A stretch of 64,000 nt of DNA from Colius striatus. Its lineage: Eukaryota; Chordata; Aves; Coliiformes; Coliidae. The notes under the pieces are model-generated. The model did not search any database and had not been told where the DNA came from. It was given only the letters and a program-made list of their open reading frames with translations. Each line of letters begins with the position of its first letter. Positions within the stretch are counted from its first letter, which is position 1. Positions 45,808 to 56,085 of the stretch are shown piece by piece. The translations under genes and the position numbers were made by a program. The DNA lies in contig NC_084769.1 in the NCBI RefSeq assembly GCF_028858725.1, positions 191,001 to 255,000 of the forward strand, written 5' to 3'.

Positions 45808-45949
45808 GCCAACCCCACCTTGCCCGATTAACCCAAGTCCTCCTGGGATGCTTGGCAGGAGGAAGTGGCAGAGCTCAGCGGAGGGGATGGAGCTCTTCTG
45901 CTTTTAATGGACCAAGGAGAGAGCTGGCTGCTGTTCTGGCACACAGGGC

Positions 45950-46245
45950 ACTGACCAGAGAATTACAGATGGAAAAGCCCTTTGAGCTGCTGGAGTCCAA
46001 CCCTGACCCCACAGTGCCACAGGCACCACTGAGCCACGGCCCTCAAGCACCTCAGCCCCACGGCTCTGGGACCCCTCCAGGGCTGGGCACTCCCCCAGCT
46101 CCCTGGGCAGCCTGGCACAGGGGCTGACACCCCTCTCAGGGAAACAGTTCTGCCTCAGCTCCAGCCTCAACCTCCCCTGGGGCACCCTGAGCCCCTTTCC
46201 TCTTGGCCTGTAGCTTTTAACTTGGGAGCAGAGACCGACCCTCTC
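45950..46245 (-). mobile_element. CR1 LINE 3' fragment (copy B)
   Basis: Duplicate of the fragment at 2170-2465. The CR1 insertion therefore predates the segmental duplication. Confidence 0.8.
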
Positions 46246-46783
46246 AGCCACAGCCAGGGAGTCAGAGTGATCAGGTCTCCTCTGAGCCTCGTTCTCTGCA
46301 GACTGAACCTTTGCCTCAGGTACCCTCATTTAGCCCAGAGCTTCCCAGTGCATCTTCTCCTCTCCCTGCAGCCCCTCAGTGTCCCTGTGGCAGTGAGTGA
46401 GGGGCCCAGCACTGAGCACAGCCCTGGGGCTGCTGCCACCCCACTGCTCAGCCCAGCCAGGCTGCCACTGGCCTTCTTGCCCCCTTGGGCACGCTGCTGG
46501 CTCCTTGCCCTCGGACAACCTCAGCCCATGGCCACATCCCTCTGAAGAACCTCCCTTCCCTCTACACACCAGCCAACATCACCACAGTGGCACCCACAGT
46601 GTGGCAGCAACACTGTCACCGTGGCAGCACCCGTGGGGACACCCACACTGTGGCAGTAGCACCGTGTGTCACCCACCACAGCTGCACCAACCTCACCATA
46701 GCAGCACCAACCTCTCCACAGCTGCACCCACACTGCTGCAGTGGCACCCATCACCTCTAGGCTCATTTCAATTGCCAGAGACC
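46246..46783. other. No gene seen; duplicate of 2466-3000
   Basis: Differs from copy A by a 3-bp insertion (CTC) near 46.36 kb. It has the same CAC/CAG-rich degenerate repeats. Confidence 0.6.
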
Positions 46784-46789
46784 TTTAAT
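46784..46789 (-). promoter_or_regulatory. poly(A) signal ATTAAA for C8orf82 copy B
   Basis: Same relative position as in copy A. Confidence 0.5.
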
Positions 46790-46948
46790 ATCACAGTGGG
46801 GGGACCCACACACAACACCCACATCCCTGGCACCAGCAACGCTCACCTCACCACAGCATCAGCCACACGGTGTGGCTGAGCACCAGCTCTGCCTCCTCCT
46901 CCTCCTCGCCCGGGGCCATGCAATGCCCCTTCCCACCCCCTCCAAGCC

Positions 46949-47454
46949 TCACCCCCGCCCCGCGGCTCCGCCGCTCTCCGCCTCCCCCGCCCCTTCCCCT
47001 CCCCGCAGCAGCTGCACCAGCTCCCCCGTGAGCCGATACCTCTTCCCCTCCCACCAAAAGTGAGTCGGGGGCTGCTCCGGCCCCTGCTCGTACTCCAAGC
47101 GGGACCCCCACTCCAGAGCCAGCGCCGAGCGCACCGGCCCCGCGCCCCCCGCCCGGCCCGGCGCCGGGTGGTACAAGCGCCCGTTCTCCGGCAGCATCAC
47201 CAGCGCCTCGGGCCGGAGCGGCGCGGCCAGCCGCTCCCCGCCGCCGCAGAACGACAGCACGGCGCGGCGGGAGCAGGAGGAGGCTGAGGAGGAGGCGTCC
47301 GGGGGCAGGAGGCGGGTGAAGACGATGGGTCTGTGCTCGCAGCGCAGGAGGTTGCGCTCCGCGCCGCAGCGGGACACGAACGGGAATTCGCGCTCGTAGC
47401 GGCCGCTGCGGTTCCGCTCCAGCCGCGTGAAGAAGAACGTGAGGAAGGTCACGT
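46949..47454 (-). CDS. C8orf82: C8orf82 (UPF0598) copy B, last coding exon
   Basis: Same coding sequence as copy A (3166-3671) with the same splice acceptor, NGRLYHPAPGRAGG motif and stop. Both copies keep an open frame, in contrast to the LRRC14 and GPT duplicates. This suggests recent duplication or retained constraint. Confidence 0.93.
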
Positions 47455-48360
47455 CTGCCGGGATGGACCCTCATTAACCCGCGCCTCTCCTTAATTAACA
47501 GCCCCCCCTTTTAATTAAGCCGCATCGCCGCTCGTGGTTAGCCCGCTGGGAACGGCCGCTGCGGGGCTGCGAAGGGAGGGTGAGGAAGAAGAGGAGGAGG
47601 AAGGCAACGTCTGCTGGGATAAACCATCATTAACCCCTTCCCACAATTAACTCCGTGTGCTCCTAATTAACCTCCAACCCTCCTAATTAACCTCCAGCCC
47701 CCCTAACTAACCCCCAGTGTCCCCATGATTAACCCACTTGGAACAACTGCGGTTCTAAGGGAGGGTGAGGAAGAAGAAAATGAGGAGGAGGAAGGCAACG
47801 TCTGCTGGGATAAACCATCATTAACCCCTTCCCTGAATTAACTCCCTGTGCTCCTAATTAACCTCCAATCCCCCTAATTAACCTCCAACGCCCCTAACTA
47901 ACCCCCAGTCCCCCCATGGTTAACCCCCTCAAAACAACCACTGCGATTCTAAGGGAGGGTGAGGAAGAAGAAGATGTGAAAGGCAACGTCTGCTGGGATA
48001 ACCCCTTCCCACAATTAACCCCCAGTGCTCTTAATTAACCCCAACCCTCCTAATTTAACCTCCAACCCTCCTAATTAACCTCCAACCCTCAGTCCTCTCA
48101 TGATTAAAGCTGCTCAGAACAACCACTGCTAAGGGAGTGAGGAAGATGATACCTGCCAGGATGGACCCTAAGTAACCCCACTAATTAACCCCTAAACCTC
48201 CTAATTAACTCCCACCCTCCTAATTAACCCCAACCCTCCTAACTAACCCCCAATTCTCCATAATGAACCCTCCCATAGAGGCTGCCGGGGTTCAGCTCCA
48301 GGTGAGTGAGGAAGGCAACGTTAATTAACCTCACACCCTCGTTAATTAACCCTCCCCTAA
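47455..48360 (-). repeat. C8orf82 copy B intron array
   Basis: Duplicate of the exon-edge-derived array at 3672-4560, with a 6-bp deletion near 48.15 kb and other minor changes. Confidence 0.75.
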
Positions 48361-48432
48361 TTAACACCGGAGAAAGGGGGGTGTTCCTTAATGGGAAAGC
48401 GAATTGAAGGGGCTGAGGGAGGTTTGGGGGAC

Positions 48433-48446
48433 GGGGGGGGGGGGGG
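48433..48446. repeat. Poly(G) tract, 14 bases
   Basis: Orthologous position to the 20-base tract at 4656-4675. Confidence 0.9.
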
Positions 48447-48679
48447 TGAGTAGGGATCAGTGTTACCAAGTGCCTGGGAGCAATTAAGGGCAGGAAGTGG
48501 TTAATTAAGGCGGTGATTAATATGCAAATTAGGTTGAGAGGAGGATGTTTTGGCACCTACAAAGGCAATGAAGGGGATGAGAGTATCTTCTCCCCACTCC
48601 ACAGCCCCCCCAATACAGATGAGACCCCAAATAAAGATGAGTCTCTAATTAAAGACCCTAATTAAGGCTAAAACGCTAC

Positions 48680-49260
48680 TGAATGGTGATGGGGAGGAGG
48701 GATTTTGGGGTGATTTGGTTTTTTGGAGGGGTTCTGAGGAGATTTGGGGGGGTTGGGGGGATTTTGATTGCTTTTGGAGAGAGTTGGAGGGGATTTGGGG
48801 TTTTTTGGGGGGGATTTGGGGGATTTTGGGATTTTTGGGGGATTTATTTTGGGGAGGCTGGAGAGGATTTGGGGGTTTCTGGGGGGCTTTTGTGTTTTTT
48901 GGGGTGATTTGAGGGGATTTGGAGACTTTGGGGATTGTTTGGGGGGATATTTTGGGGGGTTTGGGTGGATTTTGACATTTTTGGGGGGTTGGAGAGAATT
49001 TGGAGGCTTTTTGGGGGGGATTTGGGAGGTTTTGGGATGCTCTGGGGGGATTTGAGGGGGATTGTTGGGATTTGGGGGCTTTTGAGGTCAGGGGGAGTTG
49101 GGGTTTGGTTTTTTGGGAGGATTTGGGAGGCTTATTTGTGGGGGTTTTAGGGTGGGATTTGGGTCTTTGGAAGGGGTCAGAGAGGATCTGGGGGATAATT
49201 TTGGGGGGATTTTGTTTTTTGGGGGCATTTTGAGGGGTCATTTTTGAGGGGGAGGATTTG
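48680..49260. repeat. G/T-rich GGGGATTTGGGG minisatellite (copy B)
   Basis: Duplicate of 4911-5490 with a few substitutions. Confidence 0.85.
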
Positions 49261-49286
49261 GGGGGGTTTTGGGGGGATCCCAGTAC

Positions 49287-49335
49287 CTTTGAAACAAGTG
49301 ATGAAGTTCTTCACTTTGGTGTCATCCAGGAAAAG
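49287..49335 (-). CDS. C8orf82: C8orf82 copy B, 49-nt internal exon
   Basis: Encodes the same LFLDDTKVKNFITCFK as copy A with both splice sites preserved. One synonymous difference (Cys TGT). Confidence 0.9.
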
Positions 49336-49379
49336 CTGCAGAAAAAAAGGGGAAAAGCCTCAAAATCCCAAAGCAGGTG

Positions 49380-51334
49380 CAAGGGCCAAATGGGATCTGG
49401 CTGGGACCCATCCAGGGGCCATCTGGGATCCATCCAGGGGCCATCTGGGATCCATCCAGGGGTCATCCAGGCTCTGCCCTGGGTCCATTTAGAGTCTTTC
49501 TGTGGGGGTTTTGTCCAGGATCCGTTTTGTCTCTGGGCTGGGATCCATCCAGGTTGTGTCCTGGGTCCATTTAGAGCCTTTTGGGGAGGGGGGGGGGTTG
49601 TCTGGGATCCATCCAGGCTCTGCCCTGGGTCCATTTAGGGTCTTTTGGGGGGAGGGTTGTCCGGGATCTGTTTTGTCTCTGGGCTGGGATCCATCCAGGT
49701 TGTGTCCTGGGTCCATTTAGGGTCTTTTTGGGGGGGTTTATCCAGGATCTGTTTTGTTTCTGGGCTGGGATCCATCCAGGTTGTGTCCTGGGTCCATTTA
49801 GAGCCTTTTGGGGAGGGGGGGGTTTGTCTGGGATCCATCCAGGCTCTGCCCTGGGTCCATTTAGGGCCTTTTTGGGGGGGTTTTGTCCAGGATCTGTTTT
49901 GTCTCTGGGCTGGGATCCATCCAGGTTGTGTCCTGGGTCCATTTAGGGTCTTTTTGGGGAGGTTTATCCAGGATCTGTTTTGTCTCTGGGCTGGGATCCA
50001 TCCAGGCTGTATCCTGGGTTTATTCAGAGCCTTTTGGGGAGGGGGAGGTTGCCTGGGATCCATTTGGGATCCATCCAGCCTCTGCTCTGGGTCCATTTAG
50101 GTCTTTTTGGGGGAGACTGTCCAGGATCTGTTTGGGTTCTGTGCTGGGATCCAGTTGGGATCCATCCAGCATCCATCCAGCCTCTGTCCTGGGTTCGTTG
50201 AGGTCTTTTTTGGGGGGGTTCTGCCCAGGATCCGTTGGGGATCCTCTCGGATCCTTACAGACACGCCCTTAACCCTATAGACACCCACATATATCCCTAG
50301 AGACATCCCATAACCCTACTGACACTCATACAGACACCCCCTTAACCCTATAGACACCCACATATATCCCTACAGACACCCCCATAACCCTACTGACACT
50401 CATACGTACCCCTAGAGACACTCCCATAACCTTACAGACACCCCCTTAACCCTATAGACACCCCCATAGATCCCTATAGGCATCCCCCATAACCATATAG
50501 GCACCCACATATATCCCTATAGACACCCCCATAACCCTACTGACACACACACACGTATCCCTATAGACACACACATGACCATACAGACACCCCCATAACT
50601 CTGTAGGCACCCACATATATCCCTATAGGCATCCCCGAAGCCTATAGACACCATATTTATCCCCCCATAGCCTTCTCATAGCCCCTATAGCCCCGTCTAG
50701 CCCCCCATAGCCTCCTCATAGCCCCCCATAGCCTTCTCATAGTCCCTATAGGCCCTTCATAGCCCCCTATAGCCCCCTCATAGTCCCCCATAGCCTCCTC
50801 AGAGCCCCCATACCCCCTTCATAGCCCCCCATAGCCTCCTCAGAGCCCCTATAGCCCCTTCATAGCCCCCTATAGCCCCCTCATAGCCCCCCATAGTCTC
50901 TTCATAGCCCCTATAGCCCCTATAAACCCCTCATAGCTCCCATAGCCCCCATAGCATCCTCATAGCCGATATAGCCCCCCATAGCCCCGTTATAGCCCAT
51001 ATAGCCCCCCATAGCCCATATAGCCCCTACATAGCCCCTATAGCCCCCCATAGCCCATATAGCCCCTTCATAGCCCCTATAGCCCCCCATAGCCTCCTTA
51101 TAGACTATATAGCCCCCCATAGCCTCCTCATATCCCCCTCATAGCCCCCCATAGCCTTCTCATAGTCTCTATAGCTCCTTCATAGCCCCCCATAGCCTCC
51201 TCAGAGCCCCTATAGCCCTCATAGCCCCCCATAGCCTCCTCATAGCCCCCATAGTATCTTGATAGCCCCCCATAGCCTCAGCATAGCCCCTACAGCCCCC
51301 CATAGCCCATATAGCCCCCCGCAGCCCCCCACTG
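49380..51334. repeat. Copy B of the GGATCCATCCAGG, TATAGACACCC and CATAGCCCC arrays
   Basis: Three arrays follow in the same order as 5620-7370, with boundaries near 50.25 and 50.66 kb. Copy numbers differ: extra CCATCTGGGATCCATCCAGG units near 49.42 kb and a longer CATAGCCCC array. Confidence 0.85.
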
Positions 51335-51828
51335 ACGGGCTCCAGAGGGAACGAGCAGCACCGGCCAGACGCTTTTTATTCACACGCCGTGGGGGGAGGG
51401 GCGGGGGGTGGTGCCTCTGGACCCCTCCCCCCAATCTGGACCCCCCCCCTGTCCCCCCACGCCCCCGGCCCACGCGCGGGGAGGGTCCCACAGCCGCGGG
51501 GGTGGGGGGGCTCGGGGAGATGCTTGGAGTCGGCTTCATAATAAATAAAAGGCTGAAACGGAAAAAAAGGGGGAAAAAGGGGAAAAAGGGGGAAAAGAGA
51601 GAGGGGAAATACAAAAGCTGAGGGGGGGAAAGGGTTAAATGGGAACAGAGGAAGTGGGGACCCCCCCACACACCGGTGTCACCCCCCACCCTCCCCCTGT
51701 GCCTCCTCCCCCCCACGCCTGGCAGTGAGCAGAGCTGGGAGGTAGCGCTGGGGGTCCCCCCACCCCGGGACCCCCCTCACCCTGTGACATCCACCTCGGG
51801 GACCCCCTGTGCCTTGGGGATCCCCCGA
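51335..51828 (-). other. Copy B of the unidentified minus-strand 3' end
   Basis: Matches 7371-7860, including AATAAA (minus, 51375-51380) and the RYLPALLTARR-like tail. It has insertions in the poly(C) stretch and a deletion of about 16 bp near 51.66 kb. Similarity to copy A ends at CTTGGGGATCCCC, marking the segmental duplication edge. Confidence 0.35.
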
Positions 51829-54240
51829 TTCTCCCATTCTCTGGAAAGAATTCTCTGTCTTTTATACTGTGTGCACAAAATACATTCCACCAAGCCCTCC
51901 AATTATCATCCAAATCCTGCAACTTTCAGATATATACCAGCATTAAATTCAGAGGAGTAGTCTAGTTACCAGGCACAAAATCTGTATGTCTAAATCTGTG
52001 CACACTATAAAATCAATCAAGTCTTTTAATTATCAGTCAAATCCTTTCAGTTTCAGAAAGCTGCCTGCAATAACTTAAGAAGAATACTCCAATTCTTAGA
52101 TAACAATTCTGTACTTTTATACTGTGTGCACAAAGTACATTCCACCAAGCCCTCCAATTATCAGCTAAACTCTGTCACTTTCGGATATATACCAGCATTA
52201 AATTCAGAGGAGTACTCTAGTTGTCAGGCACAAATTCTGTATGTTTTATTGTGTACACACAGTAAATTCAACCATGTCCTCCAATTATCAGTCAAATCCT
52301 TTCAGATTCAGAAAGCTACCTGTAATAAATTCAAAAGAATACTGTAATTCTCTCGAAAGAATTCTGTATATTTATACTGTGTGCACAAAGTACATTCCAC
52401 CAGGCCATCCAATTATCAGCCAAAATTCTTTAACTTTCAGATACATACAAGCATTAAACTCAGATGAGTAGTCTACTTATCAGGCACAAATTCTGTATGT
52501 CTAAATCTCTGCACACTGTAAAATTAATCAAGTCTTCCATTATCAGTCAAATCCTTTCAGTTTCAAAACGCTACCTGTAATAAATTCAGAAGAATACTGC
52601 AATTCTCTGGAAACAATTCTGTATCTTTATACTCCGTGCACAAAGTACATTCAACCAAGCCCTCCAATAATCAGCCAAATTCTGTAACCTTCAGATATAT
52701 ACCAGCATAAAATTCACATGAGTAGTTTTGTTATCAGGCACAAATTCTGTATGTTGTATTATGCACACACAGTAAATTCAACCTCGTCCTACAATTATCA
52801 GTCAAATCCTTTCAGTTTCAAAACGCTACCTGTAATAAATTCAGAAGAATACTCCAATTCTCAAATGATAATTCTGTATCTTTGTACTCTGTGCACAAAG
52901 TACATTCGACCAAGCCCTCCAATTATAAGCCAAATTCTTTTACTTTCAGATATATACCAGCAAAAAATTCACATGAGTAGTCTAGTTATCAGGCACAAAT
53001 TCTGTATGTCTAAATCTGTGCAAACTGTAAAATCAATCAAGGCTTCCAATTATCAGTCAAATCATTTCACTTTCAGAAACCTACCTGTCATAAATTCAGA
53101 AGAATACTCCAATTCTCTAGAAAGAATTCTATATATTTATACTGTGTACACAAACTATTTTCCACCAAGACCTTGAATTATCAGCCAAATTCTGTAAATT
53201 TAAGATGTATACAAGCATTAAATTCAGAAGAGTAGTCTAGTTATCAGGCAAAAATTCTTTATGTGTAAATCTCAGCACACTATAAAATGAACCAAAGCTT
53301 CCAATTATCAGTCAAATCCTTTCAGTTTCAGAAAGCTACCTATAATAAATTCAGAAGAATACTCAAATTCTCTGAAAACAATTCTGTATCTTTTATACTG
53401 TGTGCACAAAATACATTCCACCAAGTCTTCAAATTATCAGCCAAAATTCTTTAACTTTCAGATATATACCAGCATTAAATTCAGAGGAGTACTCTAGTTA
53501 TCAAGCACAAATTCTGTATGTGTAAATTTGTGTACACTGTAAAATCGATCAAGTCTTCCAATTATCAGTAAATCCTTTCAGTTTCAGAAAGCTACCTGTC
53601 ATAAATTCAGAAGAATACTGTAATTCTCTGGAAAGAATTCTCTATCTTTTATACTGTGTGCACAAAGTACATTCCACCAAGCCCTACAATTATCATCCAA
53701 ATCCTGCAACTTTCAGATATATACCAGCATTAAATTCAGAGGAGTAGTCTAGTTATCACGTACAAATTCCGTATGTTTTATCGTGTGCACACTGTAAAAC
53801 CAATCAAGTCTTCCGATTATCAGTCAAATCCTATCACTTTAAGAAAGCTACCCGTAATAAATTCAGAAGAATACTCCAAGCCTTGGACGAGAATTCCGTA
53901 TGTTTATACTGTGTGCACAAATTATATTCCACCAAGCTCTCCAAGTATCAGAAAACTCTATAACTTTCAGATATATACCTGCATTAAATTCAAAGGAGCA
54001 GTCTAGTTGTCAGGCACAAATTCTGTATGTTGTATTGTGTACACACAGTAAATTCAAACATGTCCTCGAATTATCAGTCAAATCCTTTTAGTTTCAGAAA
54101 GTTACCTTTCATACATTCAGAAGAATATTCCAAGTCTTAGACGAGAAATATGTATTTTTATACTGTGTACATTCAATAAAGCACTCGAATTATCGACCAA
54201 ATTCTGTAACTTTCAGATATATACCACCATTAAAGTCAGA
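51829..54240. repeat. AT-rich dimeric satellite, about 255-bp period
   Basis: About nine and a half copies. Positions of the CATTCCACCAAGCCC word are near 51883, 52138, 52391, 52646, 52902, 53157, 53411, 53668 and 53922. Each period holds two related halves of about 128 bp. One has TTTATACTGTGTGCACAAAG, ATATATACCAGCATTAAATT and GAGTAGTCTAG. The other has CTAAATCTGTGCACACTG, TTTCAGAAAGCTACCTG and AGAAGAATACTCC. Both share AATTCTGTAT and CCAATTATCAG. Its composition contrasts sharply with the flanking GC-rich DNA. No gene is present. Confidence 0.93.
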
Positions 54241-54299
54241 GTAGTCTAGTTACCATTTTTAACCAACACCGAGCATTTACAGCAGAAGACAGCTTGCCT

Positions 54300-54835
54300 T
54301 CTCTTCCGATTGGCTCGGGCGTTGCTAAGCGACGCCGACGGGAGATTCCGATTGGCCGCGAAATTCAAAATGGCGGCGAAACGAAGGCGCTTTCCGATTG
54401 GCCGCGGGCGGGCACGTGAAGCAGGAACGGGCGACGCGCGATTCCGATTGGCCGAAAAATCCAAGATGGCCGCGAGAGGACGCGGCCTTCCGATTGGCTC
54501 GGGCGTTGCTAAGCGACGCCGACGGGAGATTCCGATTGGCCGAAAAATTCAAGATGGCCGCGAGAAGACGCGGCGTTCCGATTGGCTCGGGCGTTGCTAA
54601 GCGACACCGACGGGAGATTCCGATTGGCCGAAAAATTCAAGATGGCCGCGAGAAGACGCGGCGTTCCGATTGGCTCGGGCGTTGCTAAGCGACGCCGACG
54701 CGCGATTCCCATTGGTCGAGAAATTCAAGATGGCGGACGAAGCGACGCCGCTTTCCGATTGGCCGCGGGCGGCCACGTGAACCGGGAACGGGCGACGCGC
54801 GATTCCGATTGGCCGGCAGGTAAAAAAGCCGAAAA
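54300..54835. repeat. CCAAT/YY1/X-box-like regulatory motif array, copy 1
   Basis: Twelve CCGATTGG words (reverse CCAAT; one is CCCATTGG) lie every 39-50 bp. Between them come three linker types: GTTGCTAAGCGACGCC (X-box-like), TTCAAGATGGCCGC or TTCAAAATGGCGGC (YY1-like), and GGCACGTGAAGC (E-box CACGTG at 54413-54418 and 54774-54779). The 86-bp X-box-like plus YY1 pair is tandemly repeated. The composition is CpG-island-like. Short open frames here are not genes. Confidence 0.85.
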
Positions 54836-55285
54836 CATTCGAAAAAAAGCAGAAAAAACCCAAAGAAGCGGCAGTAAAAAAGCAGAAAAAAAACCCAGAA
54901 GCAAGGGAGATTAAAGGCGGAAGCGAGGGAGCGGTCAGGGAGAAGAAATTGGCGAAGAAAGGCAGAAAAGTGGCAGGAAAATATAGAAAACCGCGGGAAA
55001 AAAGCAGAAAACGCACAGAGAAAAGGCTGAGAGAAGGCAGAGGGAGGACAGAAGAGAGGCAGGAGAACGGCGGAAAAAATATCAGAATAGAGACAGAAAA
55101 CGTTGGAAACGAATTTTGAAACGATGGGAAAAACGGCAGTTCAAAGGCTGAGCAACGGCACTAAAACGTGGCAGGAAGCAAGAAGTAAGGCAGGAGAAAT
55201 ACAGAAGAAAGGCAGAAAACCGGTAGAAAATCGTTAGGGAAAAGGTAGAAGAGAAAGGCACAACAAACACATGAAACGCAGATTG
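54836..55285. repeat. Purine-rich GGCAGAAAA tract, copy 1
   Basis: Degenerate words AAAGCAGAAAA, GGCAGGAG and GAAAGGCAGAAAA fill 450 bp after a CAGGTAAAAA sequence that resembles a splice donor. Nearly the same sequence occurs at 63353-63795. No coding potential is supported. Confidence 0.7.
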
Positions 55286-55620
55286 AAGCCTGCCATCTCG
55301 TTTTCCGCCACTGGGTGGCAGCGCCGCGCGGCTCCCGGGCTGCGATCTCGTTTCTCGCCACTGGGTGGCAGCGCCGAGCGTCCCGGGCTGCGATCTCGTT
55401 TTCCGCCACCGGGTGGCAGCGCCGAGCGTCCCGGGCTGCAATCTCGTTTCTCGCCACTGGGTGGCAGCGCCGAGCGTCCCGGGCTGCGATCTCGTTTTCC
55501 GCCACCGGGAGGCAGCGCCGCACCGGCCCCGGCTGCAATACCGCCCGTCGCCACCGGGTGGCAGCGCCGAGCGCACCGCGGCCCGTTTCCGCCAGGGGGC
55601 AGCACCGAGCCGCTCTTCTT
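55286..55620. repeat. 48-bp array of CTCF-like motifs, copy 1
   Basis: The core GCCACTGGGTGGCAGCGCC or GCCACCGGGTGGCAGCGCC recurs with the GGGTGGCA word at 55313, 55363, 55411 and 55459. Variants follow at 55507 (GGGAGGCA) and 55556. The last unit reads CCGCCAGGGGGCAGCACC (55589-55606), very close to the known CTCF consensus. Between cores is GAGCGTCCCGGGCTGC. Confidence 0.8.
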
Positions 55621-55759
55621 GCGGCAACGCGGGGACACCCTGAGCGGGCCCGGGAGCAAGGTCCCGGGGAGACGCAGAACGGCAGGCAGAGAAGCAAAGG
55701 CCTGAAATCGAGAGCGGGAAAACACGTTGAAAAGGCAGCTCTGACACGGAGGGACAGTT

Positions 55760-55925
55760 TCTCTAACTTATTTTAAAGCACTGTTTTACCTACCATGGAG
55801 GCAAGGATGATTATACCTAAAACTGGTAAAAACCTGAGCAGTTATTCCTCACTGTAACTCACCTGTACTAAGGTTTCATGAGTGAAATGCTGGCAATTCC
55901 AAACTGTAGACAGACAAGTACCAGG
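55760..55925. other. Unique spacer, no feature seen
   Basis: Low-copy AT-balanced sequence between the CTCF-like array and a CR1 fragment. Confidence 0.5.
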
Positions 55926-56085
55926 GAGGGTGTGGAGGCTCCTTCCTTCGAGGTCTTCAAGACCCGCCTGGACGTGTTCTTACGTGACCTGATCTAGCTG
56001 GACCTGCTTCTGCAGGTAGGTTGCTCTAGATGATCTCTAAAGGTCCCCTCCAACCCCCACCATGCTGTGATTCTACGATAGGTGC
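55926..56085 (+). mobile_element. CR1 LINE 3' end, plus orientation
   Basis: Contains CTTCGAGGTCTTCAAGACC, GACCTGATCTAGCTGGACC, GATGATCTCTAAAGGTCCCC, TCCAACCCCCACCATGCTG and terminal TGATTCTACGATA. This is the ordered 3' terminus of CR1 pointing right, with the ATTCTRYG-type end. Confidence 0.9.

Noticed and set aside
54300-54835. MHC class II SXY promoter module
   Set aside because: X-box-like and CCAAT motifs are present, but their order, orientation and spacing do not match the S-X-Y arrangement, and the motifs are tandemly repeated with YY1-like words.
54310-54914. Arg/Ala-rich frames in the motif array (for example 54310-54600, 62813-63205)
   Set aside because: They repeat with the 86-bp regulatory unit and exist on both strands. 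No protein features.
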